64,000 nucleotides of DNA from VBDM01 sp035519135 (lineage in GTDB: Bacteria > Pseudomonadota > Gammaproteobacteria > Burkholderiales > SG8-39). This document shows positions 40,196 through 52,077 of this stretch, piece after piece. The first letter of the stretch is position 1; each line of letters begins with the position of its first letter. The notes under the pieces are model-generated. The model was given only the letters and a program-made list of their open reading frames with translations, did no database searches and was not told the origin of the DNA. The stretch covers positions 1 to 64,000 of the forward strand of contig DATIWX010000092.1 in NCBI GenBank assembly GCA_035519135.1, given 5' to 3'. Made by a program: the position numbers and the translations under genes.

Positions 40196-40522
40196 TTAGG
40201 TGGGCTTCGTTTCCGAGTCGACCCACTCGAGATAGGCAGGAAATCCCCCCGCCAATGGGACCGCGATGATCTCTGGAAGTTCGTAGGGATGCCCCGCGCG
40301 GATCTCCGCCTCGAGCGCCGGATAGCGCTCGCGCGTGGTCTTGATCAGCATCGGGAATTCCTCCGCATCCTCGGTCTTTCCCTGCCAGCGGTAGACCGAG
40401 CGGCAGGGCGACAGGACGTTCACGCAGGCGGCGAGGCGTTTCTTGATGAGCGCATGGGCGAGCCGCCCGGCGCTGTCGCGGTCCGGCAGGTTGGTGATCA
40501 CAAGAAAGGCGTCGGCCGGCAT
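40196..40522 (-). CDS. cutA: Divalent-cation tolerance protein CutA
   Basis: 108 residues from ATG at 40522, which overlaps the stop of the SDR gene as TGATG. The core CutA pattern is present: FLVITNLPDRDSAGRLAHALI, RLAACVNVLSPCRSVYRWQGK, and EFPMLIKTTRERYPALE. CutA forms very stable trimers and is linked to copper tolerance and to DsbD; its biochemical role remains unsettled. The adjacent dsbD gene is a common partner. The frame is open much further upstream inside the SDR gene, but that is a shadow. Confidence 0.93.
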   Translation of the reverse strand: MPADAFLVITNLPDRDSAGRLAHALIKKRLAACVNVLSPCRSVYRWQGKTEDAEEFPMLIKTTRERYPALEAEIRAGHPYELPEIIAVPLAGGFPAYLEWVDSETKPT

Positions 40523-41403
40523 CACGCTGCGATCTCGGCGGAAGCCAGCCCGTCGGCTACCGTGGGATAGCGCAGGCGCACCCCGAGCTCGGACCTGAGA
40601 CGCTGGTTCGACAGGCGCCGCGACTCGCTCATGAACGAGAGCAGGTCCGCGGGAACGACGCGCGATGCTTCGGTGCGCGAAACGCGCCGCGGCCGCGCGA
40701 GCCCGGCTCGGTCGGCGACGAGGTCGAGCCAGTCGCCCATCATGATCGCGCTGTCGTCGCTCGCATTGTAGGTGCCGGACGCATGCGCCGCGTGCAGCAC
40801 CGCCGCGACGATCGCCGCAAGATCGTCTGCGTGAATGTGATTGGTGTAGACGTCGTCTTCCCGGCGCAGCACGGGCGTGCCGCGAGCGAGGTGATCGAGC
40901 GGCAGCCTGTCGGCCGCGTAGATGCCGGGCGCGCGCAGGATCACGATCTCCACTCCTTCTCGCGCGCCCCAGTCGGAGACAGCCTGCTCGGCGTCCAGAC
41001 GTCGCCTGGCGCGCTCGGTTCGCGGGCGCGGCGCGCGGGTCTCGTCCACGCTCTCCCCCGCGCAGTCTCCGTACACGCCGCTGGTGGAGAGGTACACGAA
41101 TCGCCGTGGTAACATGGCGCCGCTTTTTGCTCTCCCGGAAAGCGCCGCAAGCAGGTTGCGCGTGCGCGAATCCCGCGAGCCGGCCCGCGCGGGCGGAGCC
41201 AGATGGACAATGCGCTGCGCCCGGCCGGCGAGCCGAGCGAGCGATTCGGGGACGTCGAGATCGCCCTCGATCTGCTCGACTCCGGAGGCCGCGAGCCCGG
41301 GATCGAGGGAGCGGACCAGCGCGCACACGCGGTACCTTGCCTTGAGCGAGGGCAAGGCGCGGCGGGCGATGTCGCCGCAGCCGACGATGAGCAGGGTTTC
41401 CAC
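40522..41403 (-). CDS. NAD-dependent epimerase/SDR-family protein (YeeZ-like)
   Basis: 293 residues from GTG at 41403. The N-terminal nucleotide-binding motif is VGCGDIARRAL at 7-17, typical of atypical SDR proteins such as YeeZ. The middle holds RFVYLSTSGVYGDCAGE, equivalent to the active-site strand with Thr/Ser and Tyr, and LRAPGIYAADRLPLD. The canonical YXXXK pair is not clear. It probably binds NAD(P) and acts on an unknown sugar nucleotide or related compound. It is the first gene of the SDR-cutA-dsbD run and diverges from the flavin reductase. Confidence 0.85.
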   Translation of the reverse strand: METLLIVGCGDIARRALPSLKARYRVCALVRSLDPGLAASGVEQIEGDLDVPESLARLAGRAQRIVHLAPPARAGSRDSRTRNLLAALSGRAKSGAMLPRRFVYLSTSGVYGDCAGESVDETRAPRPRTERARRRLDAEQAVSDWGAREGVEIVILRAPGIYAADRLPLDHLARGTPVLRREDDVYTNHIHADDLAAIVAAVLHAAHASGTYNASDDSAIMMGDWLDLVADRAGLARPRRVSRTEASRVVPADLLSFMSESRRLSNQRLRSELGVRLRYPTVADGLASAEIAA

Positions 41404-41427
41404 GAGGGAATTTTACCCCGCACCGAG

Positions 41428-42453
41428 ATGATGCATCAGGTCACAATCCGCAATACCGGCCACCAGTTCCAGGTACACGAAGGAACGAGCATCCTCCAGG
41501 GGGCGCTGGACGCGGGCCTCGTGATCCCCTACGGCTGCCGTGACGGCGCCTGCGGCAGCTGCAAAGGAAAGCTGATCGAGGGCCGGATCGATTACGGCCG
41601 CTACTCCGAAAAAGCGCTGACGGCGCAGGAGCGGGAGAGCGGCCACGCGCTCTTCTGCCAGGCGAAGCCGCTTTCGGACGTGGTGATCGAGGCGCGCGAG
41701 GTGCGCAAGGCCGGAGACATCCAGGTGAGAAAGCTGCCGGCGCGCGTGCACAAGCTCGAGCGCGCCGCGGACGACGCCATGATTGTGTACCTGAAGCTCC
41801 CGGCGAACGAGCGCCTCATGTTCCTGCCGGGGCAATACATCGACATCCTCCTCAAGGACGGGACGCGGCGAAGCTTTTCAATGGCAAACGCGCCGCACGA
41901 CGACGAGTTCGTCCAGCTGCACGTGCGCCACGTGCCCGGGGGCACCTTTACCGATCACGTGTTCAAGACCATGAAGGAGCGCGACATCCTGCGCTTCGAG
42001 GGACCGTTCGGCACCTTCTTCCTGCGCGAGGAATCCGCGAAGCCGATCGTGTTCGTCGCCTCGGGGACCGGCTTTGCGCCGATCAAATCCGTGATCGAGG
42101 CGGCGCTGCGCAAGGGCTCTTCGCGGCCGATGACGCTCTACTGGGGTGCGCGCCGCCCGAAGGACCTCTACCTCGATGCGCTAGCCAAGCGCTGGGCCGC
42201 CGAGCACCCGCGCTTCAAGTACGTTCCGGTGATCTCCGACGCGCTCCCAGAGGATCACTGGACCGGCCGGACCGGGTTCGTGCACCGCGCGGTGATGGAG
42301 GACCTGCCCGACCTTGCGGGCTTCCAGGTCTACGCCTGTGGCGTCCCGATCATGGTCGATTCGGCGCGCCGCGATTTCACCGGGAAGTGCGGCCTGCCGG
42401 AAAACGAATTCTTCTCCGATTCCTTCACCACCGCCGCGGACAAGGCGACCTGA
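41428..42453 (+). CDS. 2Fe-2S ferredoxin / flavin NAD(P)H reductase (AscD/phenol hydroxylase P5-like)
   Basis: 341 residues from ATG at 41428 (a second ATG follows at once). A plant-type 2Fe-2S domain with Cys37, Cys42, Cys45 and Cys77 is followed by a FAD domain (RRSFSMANAPHD near 150) and an NAD domain (VASGTGFAPIKS, YACGVPIMVD). Such enzymes move electrons from NAD(P)H through FAD to the Fe-S centre. Databases often name it CDP-6-deoxy-delta-3,4-glucoseen reductase, but no deoxysugar genes are near, so I treat that as a misnomer. The partner protein is unknown. Confidence 0.92.
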   Translation: MMHQVTIRNTGHQFQVHEGTSILQGALDAGLVIPYGCRDGACGSCKGKLIEGRIDYGRYSEKALTAQERESGHALFCQAKPLSDVVIEAREVRKAGDIQVRKLPARVHKLERAADDAMIVYLKLPANERLMFLPGQYIDILLKDGTRRSFSMANAPHDDEFVQLHVRHVPGGTFTDHVFKTMKERDILRFEGPFGTFFLREESAKPIVFVASGTGFAPIKSVIEAALRKGSSRPMTLYWGARRPKDLYLDALAKRWAAEHPRFKYVPVISDALPEDHWTGRTGFVHRAVMEDLPDLAGFQVYACGVPIMVDSARRDFTGKCGLPENEFFSDSFTTAADKAT

Positions 42454-42458
42454 CCCGC

Positions 42459-43171
42459 CTACGCGGCCGTCTCGCCCAGATAGGCTTCGCGCACCCGCGG
42501 GTCGGCGAGCAGCGCGCGTGCCTCCCCGGAGAGCGTGATTTCACCGCTTTCCATCACGTATGCGCGATGCGCCAGCGCCAGCGCGCCCTGTGCATTCTGC
42601 TCGACCAGCAGCACGGTGACGCCGGCGCGGTTGATGTCGCGTATCACTTCCAGGATGTGCCGCGCCGCCATCGGCGCGAGCCCCATGCTCGGCTCGTCGA
42701 GCGCGAGCAGCGTCGGACGGCTCATCAGGGCGCGGCCGATCGCGAGCATCTGCTGCTCGCCCCCAGACAGCGTTCCGGCGATCTGGGCGCGCCGCTCCGC
42801 CAGGCGCGGAAACAGCGCGAACACGCGCGCGCGGTCGCTCGCGACGCCCGGGTCGGAGCGTGCGTACGCGCCCATCGCGAGGTTCTCGTCGACGCTCAGA
42901 CGCGAGAACACGCCGCGCCCCTCGGGAACCATAACCAGTCCCGCGCGTGCCCGCCGGAATGCGGCGATGCCCGAGAGATCCCGCTCGCCGAAAGCGATCG
43001 ATCCCGCCGCCGCCGGAACGAGGCCCGCGATCGCGCGCAGCGTGGAGGATTTGCCCGCCCCGTTGGCGCCGATCAGGCAGACGAGCTCGCCTCGGGCGAC
43101 CTCGAGATCGATCCCCTTCACCGCGCGGATGCCGCCATAGCGCACCTCCAGTCCGCGGATCTCGAGGAGCT

Positions 43172-43175
<4 letters not shown>
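42459..43175 (-). CDS. livF: Branched-chain amino acid ABC transporter ATP-binding protein LivF
   Basis: 238 residues from GTG at 43175, which overlaps the livG stop (GTGA). Walker A GANGAGKSS, Q-loop VPEGRGVFSRLSV, signature LSGGEQQMLAIGRAL, Walker B LLALDEPSMGLAP and the H-loop are all intact. It powers uptake with LivG. Gene order livH-livM-livG-livF with a binding protein upstream is the standard hydrophobic amino acid/amide uptake layout. Substrate may be branched-chain amino acids or short amides; the sequence does not decide. Confidence 0.95.
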
Positions 43176-43947
<772 letters not shown>

Positions 43948-43951
<4 letters not shown>

Positions 43952-45048
43952 CGCACCCTCCCCGCCACCGAGCGATCGCGCGCGGCGAGCTCGCGCTTCC
44001 TCACCGCGGAAGGCCACAGGCCCCCCGGGCGCAGTGCCATCACCAGCACCAGCGCGAATCCGAAAATCAGCATGCGGATCACTTCCGGCTCGATCAGCAC
44101 CCTGCCGAAAACCTGCTTCTGCGCCGGCTCGACCGTGAAGCGCAGGAATTCCGGAACGAAGGACAGGAGCATCGCGCCCAGGATCACGCCCCACACATTG
44201 CCCATGCCGCCCAGCACGACCATGGAGACGACCATGATCGACTCGACCAGGACGAAGCTCTCGGGCGAGACGAAACCCTGGATCGCCGAGAACATGCCGC
44301 CCGCAACGCCGCCGAAGCTCGCGCCCATCGCGAAAGCGAGCAGCTTCAGGCGCGTCGTGTCGATGCCCATCGCACGCGCGGCGATCTCGTCTTCGCGGAT
44401 CGCCTCCCATGCACGGCCGATGCGGGAGTTCTGCAGGCGCAGGCAGATGAAGATCACCGCCAGCAGCACCAGCAGCAGGAAATAGTAGTACCGGATCGGG
44501 CCGCTGAACGTAAGGCCGAGAAATGAATCGGACTTCGAGAAGTCGATTCCGTCGAGCCGGAACGGATCGATGCGCGCGATGCCCTGCGGGCCGTTGGTGA
44601 TGTTCACCGGGCGCGACAGGTTGTTGAGGAAGATACGCACGATCTCGCCGAAGCCGAGCGTCACGATCGCGAGATAGTCGCCGCGCAGCTTGAGCGTGGG
44701 CGCGCCTATCAGGACACCGAAGAGCGCCGCCACCGCGGCGCCGATCGGCAGGATCGCCCAGAACGGCCAGTGGATGCCGAAGTGCGGCGAGGCGAGGAGC
44801 GCGTACACGTAGGCGCCCACGGCATAGAAAGCGATGTAGCCGAGGTCGAGCAGCCCGGCGAAACCGACCACGATGTTCAGGCCCAGCGACAGGAGCACGA
44901 ACAGGAACGCGAGGTTGGTGATGCGCACCCAGGTGGTTCCAACCGCCGCGAGCGCGAACGGCAGCGCGAGCAGCGCCAGCGCGACTGCGACCGCGCCGAT
45001 CCAGGGCGCGGCCGGGTGCCGCTTCAGGCGCGCCAGCGCTTCGGCCAT
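43948..45048 (-). CDS. livM: Branched-chain amino acid ABC transporter permease LivM
   Basis: 366 residues with about ten hydrophobic segments. The family motif GLNIVVGFAGLLDLGYIAFYAVGAY is seen in its short parts (LLDLGYIAFYAVG), as is the coupling loop (AWEAIREDEIAARAMGID) that touches the ATPases. ATG at 45048 follows the livH stop with no gap. A hydrophilic C-terminal tail (RKRELAARDRS) ends the protein. Inner membrane. Confidence 0.95.
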
Positions 45049-45972
45049 CTACGCCCGGTCCCCCACGCGCTCGCCCAGCAGCCCCGAAGGCCGCAGCACC
45101 AGCACGGCGATCAGCACGATGAAGGCGAACACGTCCTGGTAGTTGGAGCCGAATACGTTCCCGGTCAGGTCGCCGATATAGCCCGCGCCCAGCGCCTCCA
45201 CCACGCCGAGGAGCACGCCGCCGAGCATTGCTCCGGGAATGTTGCCGATGCCGCCCAGCACCGCCGCGCAGAACGCCTTCAGCCCGAGTTGCGAGCCCAT
45301 GGTGTAGTGGGCGATGCCGTAGTAGCTCGCCACCATTACGCCCGCGACGGCGGCGAGGGCGGCGCCGATGACGAAGGTGAGGGCGATGATGCGGTCGGCG
45401 TCTATGCCCATGAGCGCCGCGACCTGAGGGTCGTGCGCGGTTGCGCGCATCGCGGTGCCGAGCCGGGTCCGGTACACGAGCCCCGCGAGCCCCGCCATCG
45501 TCAGCACCGAGATCGCGATGATCGCGATCTGCACGCCGGTGATGGTCGCCCCGCCGACCGTGTACGACTGCACCTTGAGAACCTGCGGGAAGGCAAGCGG
45601 GTTGCGGCTCCAGATCATCATCGCCAGGTGCTGGAGGATGATCGATACGCCGATCGCCGTGATCAGCGGCGCCAGCCGCGGCGCGCCCCGCAGAGGCCGG
45701 TACGCCATTCGCTCCATCGCATAGCCGACGAGCATGCACGCGGGAATCGCGCAGCCGGTGGCGATGAGAACTACGACGAGGGGCGGCAGGCCCATCGGCA
45801 CGAGCGCGCCGATCACGGTATAGGCCACCATCGCGCCGATCATCACCACCTCGCCGTGCGCGAAATTGATCAGCTGGATGATGCCGTAGACCATGGTGTA
45901 GCCGAGCGCGACCACGGCATAGACGGCTCCGAGGGTCAGCCCGTTGATCAGCTGCTGGATGAAGATGTCCAT
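45049..45972 (-). CDS. livH: Branched-chain amino acid ABC transporter permease LivH
   Basis: 307 residues, about eight membrane helices. The N-terminus MDIFIQQLINGLTLGAVYAVVALGYTMVYGI is diagnostic of the LivH family in its short parts (LTLGAVYAVVALGYTMVYG, INFAHGEVVMIGA). The ATPase contact loop is AMRATAHDPQVAALMGID. It begins 63 bp downstream of the binding-protein gene; a strong hairpin in that gap may lower its transcription. Confidence 0.95.
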   Translation of the reverse strand: MDIFIQQLINGLTLGAVYAVVALGYTMVYGIIQLINFAHGEVVMIGAMVAYTVIGALVPMGLPPLVVVLIATGCAIPACMLVGYAMERMAYRPLRGAPRLAPLITAIGVSIILQHLAMMIWSRNPLAFPQVLKVQSYTVGGATITGVQIAIIAISVLTMAGLAGLVYRTRLGTAMRATAHDPQVAALMGIDADRIIALTFVIGAALAAVAGVMVASYYGIAHYTMGSQLGLKAFCAAVLGGIGNIPGAMLGGVLLGVVEALGAGYIGDLTGNVFGSNYQDVFAFIVLIAVLVLRPSGLLGERVGDRA

Positions 45973-45990
45973 GCGCGTTCAGGAAAAGAA

Positions 45991-46012
45991 AACGGCACCC
46001 GCGGGTGCCGTT
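45991..46012 (-). terminator. Intergenic hairpin between the binding-protein gene and livH
   Basis: AACGGCACCCGCGGGTGCCGTT is a perfect 22-bp palindrome. On the minus strand it is followed by TTCTTTTCC, so with a four-base loop it looks like an intrinsic terminator. It lies inside the operon, 24 bp after the binding-protein stop and 19 bp before the livH start, suited to making more binding protein than membrane parts. Confidence 0.65.
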
Positions 46013-46035
46013 CTGGAGACATCTTTCAAGTGCGC

Positions 46036-47256
46036 TTACTTCTTCGAAGCTTCCCCGGCGTTCGATGACGATGACTGAGCGATGAAGTCCTCGTACCTGA
46101 TGGTCTTGCCGCTCTTGATGATGGCGATCGGGGTGAGCTCACCCGCCTTCATGGTGAAGATCGTCATTTCGGCGTCGCTGCGGTCGCCCTTGGAGTCGAA
46201 GACGATCTTCCCGGTGGCGCCGGCGTAGTCGATCTTCTGCAGCTCGGGCAGGTATTTCGCGGGATCGGCCGAATTCGCCTTCTTCATCGCCGCGATCAGC
46301 AGATTCGCAGCATCGTAGGTGAAGGGCGAATACAGGATCGGGTCGATATTGAAGCGCTTCTTGTACGCGTCCAGGAATTTCTTCGACGCCGCCTGGGGGG
46401 GAATGCCGGCCTGCGAGCACAGCAAGCCGTCCGCGGCCTCGCCCGCGAGCTGCTTCATCTTGTCGGTGCAGGAACCGTCGCCGAAGGAGAACACCGCCTT
46501 GATGCCAAGCTCGCGTCCCTGCCTGAGCAGGGGACCGCCGGTGGCGTCCATGCCGCCGTAGAACACGGCGTCGGGATTCTGTCCCTTCACCTTGGTGAGC
46601 ACCGCCTTCCAGTCGGTAGTCTTGTCGGTGCCTCGCTCCCGCGGAAGCACCTTGACGCCGGCAGCGGCGAGCGTCTTCTCCACCTCGTTCGCGAGGCCCT
46701 CGCCGTAGGCGGTGGCATCGTCGATCACCGCCGCGAGCTTGGGCTTCACCGTCGCGGCCAGGTAGTTCGCGATCGCCGGACCCTGCTGATCGTCGCGCCC
46801 GACCACGCGGAAGACGTTCTTGAATCCCTGCTCGGTGAGTTTCGGGTTGGTGGCCGACCCGGTGATCATGGGGATCGGCGGATTGGCCCCGTTGTATACC
46901 GCCGAGGCGGGAATGGTGACGCCCGAGTTGAGGTGCCCGACCACCCCGGCGACCTTGGTGTCGACGAGCTTCTGCGCCACGGTAGTGCCGACCTTGGGGT
47001 CGGCCTGGTCGTCGAGCGAGATGAGGTCGAACTGCACGTCCTTCCCGTCGATCTTGACTCCCGCCGCGTTGGCCTCCTCGATCGCGAGCCGTGCGCCGTT
47101 CTCGTTGTCCTTGCCGAGGTGGGCGATTCCGCCGGTCAGCGGCGCGACGCTGCCGATGACGACCGACACCTTCCCGGAGGCCGGCGCCTTCTTGTCGCCG
47201 CAGCCGGAAACGGCCGCAACAGCAATCGCAACGACGAACACAGGGATGCGAGTCAT
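46036..47256 (-). CDS. livK: Branched-chain amino acid ABC transporter substrate-binding protein
   Basis: 406 residues from ATG at 47256. The signal region contains a lipobox-like VSGC with Cys19, so the protein may be a lipoprotein and not a free periplasmic one. The type I periplasmic fold is evident (VVIGSVAPLTGGIAHLGKD, GVVGHLNSGVTIPASAVYN, FRVVGRDDQQGPA, YSPFTYDAANLLIAAM). It captures the ligand for LivHMGF. The gene leads the operon. The symbol livK is by position and family; the actual ligand is not proved. Confidence 0.92.
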   Translation of the reverse strand: MTRIPVFVVAIAVAAVSGCGDKKAPASGKVSVVIGSVAPLTGGIAHLGKDNENGARLAIEEANAAGVKIDGKDVQFDLISLDDQADPKVGTTVAQKLVDTKVAGVVGHLNSGVTIPASAVYNGANPPIPMITGSATNPKLTEQGFKNVFRVVGRDDQQGPAIANYLAATVKPKLAAVIDDATAYGEGLANEVEKTLAAAGVKVLPRERGTDKTTDWKAVLTKVKGQNPDAVFYGGMDATGGPLLRQGRELGIKAVFSFGDGSCTDKMKQLAGEAADGLLCSQAGIPPQAASKKFLDAYKKRFNIDPILYSPFTYDAANLLIAAMKKANSADPAKYLPELQKIDYAGATGKIVFDSKGDRSDAEMTIFTMKAGELTPIAIIKSGKTIRYEDFIAQSSSSNAGEASKK

Positions 47257-47282
47257 GGCGGCCTCCGGTTTCAGGGCGGAAC

Positions 47283-47597
47283 CTACTTGACGGTCAGGAC
47301 GAACTTCGCGAGCGTCTTGGCCTCGTCGTCGTTCACTGTCCCGTTCGGCGGCATCGGGATCGGGCCCCAGACGCCGGTCGAGCCCTCCCGGATCTTCTTC
47401 GTCAAGTAGGCCTCCGCGTCCTTGCGGCCCTTGTACTTCGCCGCGACGTCCTTGTACGCGGGTCCGACCAGCTTCTTGTCCAGCGCGTGGCAGCTGAGGC
47501 AGGCCTTGTCCTTGAGCAGCTGCTGCGCGTCCGCCGCAAATGCCGCGCCGCTGGACAGTGCCAGGCCGAGCGAGGCCGAAATGACTATGAGTTTCAT
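47283..47597 (-). CDS. Mono-haem cytochrome c (c551/c552 class)
   Basis: 104 residues from ATG at 47597, preceded by AGGAG. Signal peptide ends near AFA-AD. A single haem site CLSCH is at 33-37, and the Met ligand lies in GPIPMPPNG (Met82), the class I c551 pattern. It shuttles electrons in the periplasm. It lies 26 bp upstream of the Liv binding-protein gene and 33 bp downstream of the thioredoxin-fold gene in the same direction. Whether it shares their transcripts is unclear, and a functional link is not obvious. Confidence 0.93.
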   Translation of the reverse strand: MKLIVISASLGLALSSGAAFAADAQQLLKDKACLSCHALDKKLVGPAYKDVAAKYKGRKDAEAYLTKKIREGSTGVWGPIPMPPNGTVNDDEAKTLAKFVLTVK

Positions 47598-47630
47598 GAG
47601 ATCTCCTGGGTCCAAAAAAGTCGCGCCATG

Positions 47631-49655
<2,025 letters not shown>

Positions 49656-49699
49656 GACCGGGGACTGCGAAGGCGTTCCCCCAGTGTAGACTTGCCCGC

Positions 49700-50344
49700 A
49701 TGCACATTCAACGCCGCCGCGCGCTGCTCGCCCTCGCCGCCGGAATCGGACTGCATCCGGCGCTACGCACCGCGCTGGCGCAAGCGAAGGAGGGCGTGCG
49801 CACCGTCAAGGGCCAAGTCAGCGTCAACGGCAGGCCGGCCGCCTTGGGATCTCTCATTCGCCCCGGCGACACCATCGAGGTCGGAAAGGACGCGCTCGCC
49901 GCTTTCGTCGTGGGCCAGGACGCGTTTCTCATGCGGAGCAACAGCCGCGCCGAGCTGGCCGGCGGCGGCGCCCTGGTCGCCGCCGTGCAGCTCGTCACCG
50001 GCGGACTTCTTTCGGTGTTCGGCGGCGGGTCACACCGCCTGACGACCTCGACGGCGACCATCGGCGTGCGCGGAACCGGTGCGTACATGGAAGCCGAGCC
50101 CTGGCGGACCTATTTCTGCCTGTGCTACGGCAGGGCCGAGGTCGCCACAAAGGAGGGAGGAGCGCGCGAGTCCTACTCGACGCAGCACCACGATGCGCCG
50201 CGCTACATCTACGGCGACGGACGCAAGCAGGCGATCGCGCCGGCGAGCGTTTCCAACCACACCGACGCCGAGCTGATCCTGCTCGAGTCGCTCGTCGGAA
50301 GGACCCCGCCTGCGAGTTTCATGGACAGCCCGCTCAAGTACTAG
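49700..50344 (+). CDS. Exported FecR-domain protein without sigma partner
   Basis: 214 residues. The N-terminus has an arginine cluster and hydrophobic run (MHIQRRRALLALAAGIG) that may be a Tat or Sec signal, ending near ALAQA. The FecR domain covers about 30-150 (VRTVKGQVSVNGRPAALGSLIRPGDTIEVG in short form, LSVFGGGSHRLTTSTATIGVRGTG). No TonB receptor, sigma factor or transmembrane helix of the FecIR type is nearby, so this is the structural FecR-like kind found in many exported proteins. Its 3' end overlaps that of ilvD by four bases. Confidence 0.82.
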   Translation: MHIQRRRALLALAAGIGLHPALRTALAQAKEGVRTVKGQVSVNGRPAALGSLIRPGDTIEVGKDALAAFVVGQDAFLMRSNSRAELAGGGALVAAVQLVTGGLLSVFGGGSHRLTTSTATIGVRGTGAYMEAEPWRTYFCLCYGRAEVATKEGGARESYSTQHHDAPRYIYGDGRKQAIAPASVSNHTDAELILLESLVGRTPPASFMDSPLKY

Positions 50345-52017
50345 CCGTCCGTTATCGCACCCTTGCTCGCGGTGGAAACCAATTTCATGTACTTCGCCAT
50401 CAGGCCGCGGGTGTAGCGCGGCTTCGGCTGCTTCCACTTCTTCCTTCGCGCGGCGAGCTCCTTCGCCGGAACGTTCAGCTGCAGCAGGCGCTTCTTCGCG
50501 TCGATGGTGATCGAATCGCCTTCCTTCACCAGCGCGATGGTCCCGCCGACGTAGGCCTCGGGCGCGACGTGACCCACCACCATGCCCCAGGTTCCGCCAG
50601 AAAAACGCCCGTCCGTGACGAGTCCAACCGATTCCCCGAGCCCTTGCCCGATCAGCGCGGAGGTCGGCGCGAGCATCTCCTGCATGCCGGGGCCGCCCTT
50701 CGGCCCTTCGTAACGGATCACGATCACGTCGCCCGGCTTGATCTTCTTCGCGAGTATCGCCTTCATCACCGCGTTCTCGGAGTCGAACACGCGCGCCGGC
50801 CCGGTGATCGAGGTCTGCTTCAATCCCGTGATCTTGGCGACGCAGCCCTCGGTGGCGAGATTGCCCTTGAGGATCGCGAGGTGGCCCTGCGCGTACATCG
50901 GGTTGCTCCAGGGCCGGATGACGTCCTGGTCCGCTCGCGGCTCGTCGGGCACGCCGGCGAGCTCTTCGGCCAGGGTGCGGCCGGTGATCGTCAGGCATTC
51001 CCCGTGCAGCACGCCGTGCACCAGCAGCATTTTCAGCACTTGCGGGGGCCCGCCCGCGGCGTGGAAATCCGTAGCGACGTACTGGCCCGAAGGCTTGAGG
51101 TTGCACAGCACCGGGACTTTCCTGCGCACGCGCTCGAAGTCGTCGAGCGTCCATTTCACGCCCGCCGCGCTGGCGATGGCGAGGTAATGCAACACCGCGT
51201 TGGTCGAGCCGCCGGTCGCCATCACCAGCGCTATCGCGTTCTCGATCGACTTGCGCGTGATGATGTCGCGCGGCCGGATGTTGTTGCGGATCGCGTTCAC
51301 CAGCACCCGCGCCGACTGCGCGGAGGAGTCCGCCTTCTCCGGGTCGGGAGAGGCGAGCTGCGAAGAGTTCAGCAAACTCATGCCCAGCGCCTCGAATGAC
51401 GAGGACATGGTGTTGGCGGTGTACTGGCCGCCGCAGGCGCCCACCGACGGGCAGGCGTTCTTCTCGATGCCGTCGAAATCCTCCTGCGAGATCTTCCCCG
51501 CGGCGCGCGCGCCCACCGCTTCGAAAGGCGACACGATGGTGAGCTTCTGGCCTTTCCAGAATCCCGGCTTGATCGTGCCGGCGTAGACGAAGATCCCGGG
51601 CACGTTGATGCGCGCCATCGCCATCATGGCACCGGGCATGTTCTTGTCGCAACCGCCGACGCAGATCACGCCGTCCATCTGCTGGCCGTTCACCGCGGTC
51701 TCGATCGCGTCCGCGATCACCTCGCGCGAGATGAGCGAGTACTTCATGCCCTCGGTGCCCATGCCGATGCCGTCGGTGACGGTCGGGAAGCCGAACACCT
51801 GCGGCATCGCTCCCGCCGCCTTCACCGCGGCGGCGGCGCTGTCGACCAGCGGCTGGATGCCGGCGTTGCACGGGTTCATGGTGGAGTGGCCGTTGGCGAC
51901 GCCGACGATCGCCTTGTCGAAGTCGCCGTCGCCGAAGCCCACCGCGCGCAGCATCGCGCGGTTGGGCGAGCGCGCGTCGCCATGGGTGATCGTTTTGCTT
52001 CTCCAGTTGTCGGCCAT
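50341..52017 (-). CDS. ilvD: Dihydroxy-acid dehydratase
   Basis: 558 residues. Dehydrates 2,3-dihydroxy-isovalerate and the related methylvalerate in valine, leucine and isoleucine synthesis. Three Fe-S cysteines are in place: Cys50 (NPCNAG), Cys123 (GGCDKNMPG), and Cys195 (GACGGQYTANTMSS), the 2Fe-2S-type pattern of the IlvD family. Also GRFSGGTWGMVVGH near the C-terminus. Starts at ATG 52017 and diverges from lgt across 60 bp. Confidence 0.96.
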   Translation of the reverse strand: MADNWRSKTITHGDARSPNRAMLRAVGFGDGDFDKAIVGVANGHSTMNPCNAGIQPLVDSAAAAVKAAGAMPQVFGFPTVTDGIGMGTEGMKYSLISREVIADAIETAVNGQQMDGVICVGGCDKNMPGAMMAMARINVPGIFVYAGTIKPGFWKGQKLTIVSPFEAVGARAAGKISQEDFDGIEKNACPSVGACGGQYTANTMSSSFEALGMSLLNSSQLASPDPEKADSSAQSARVLVNAIRNNIRPRDIITRKSIENAIALVMATGGSTNAVLHYLAIASAAGVKWTLDDFERVRRKVPVLCNLKPSGQYVATDFHAAGGPPQVLKMLLVHGVLHGECLTITGRTLAEELAGVPDEPRADQDVIRPWSNPMYAQGHLAILKGNLATEGCVAKITGLKQTSITGPARVFDSENAVMKAILAKKIKPGDVIVIRYEGPKGGPGMQEMLAPTSALIGQGLGESVGLVTDGRFSGGTWGMVVGHVAPEAYVGGTIALVKEGDSITIDAKKRLLQLNVPAKELAARRKKWKQPKPRYTRGLMAKYMKLVSTASKGAITDG

Positions 52018-52077
52018 GTCGAAGAACTCCGTGTTACGCTTCCGCCGATTTTACTTGAACTCCCAGGCGGCCCGAGC

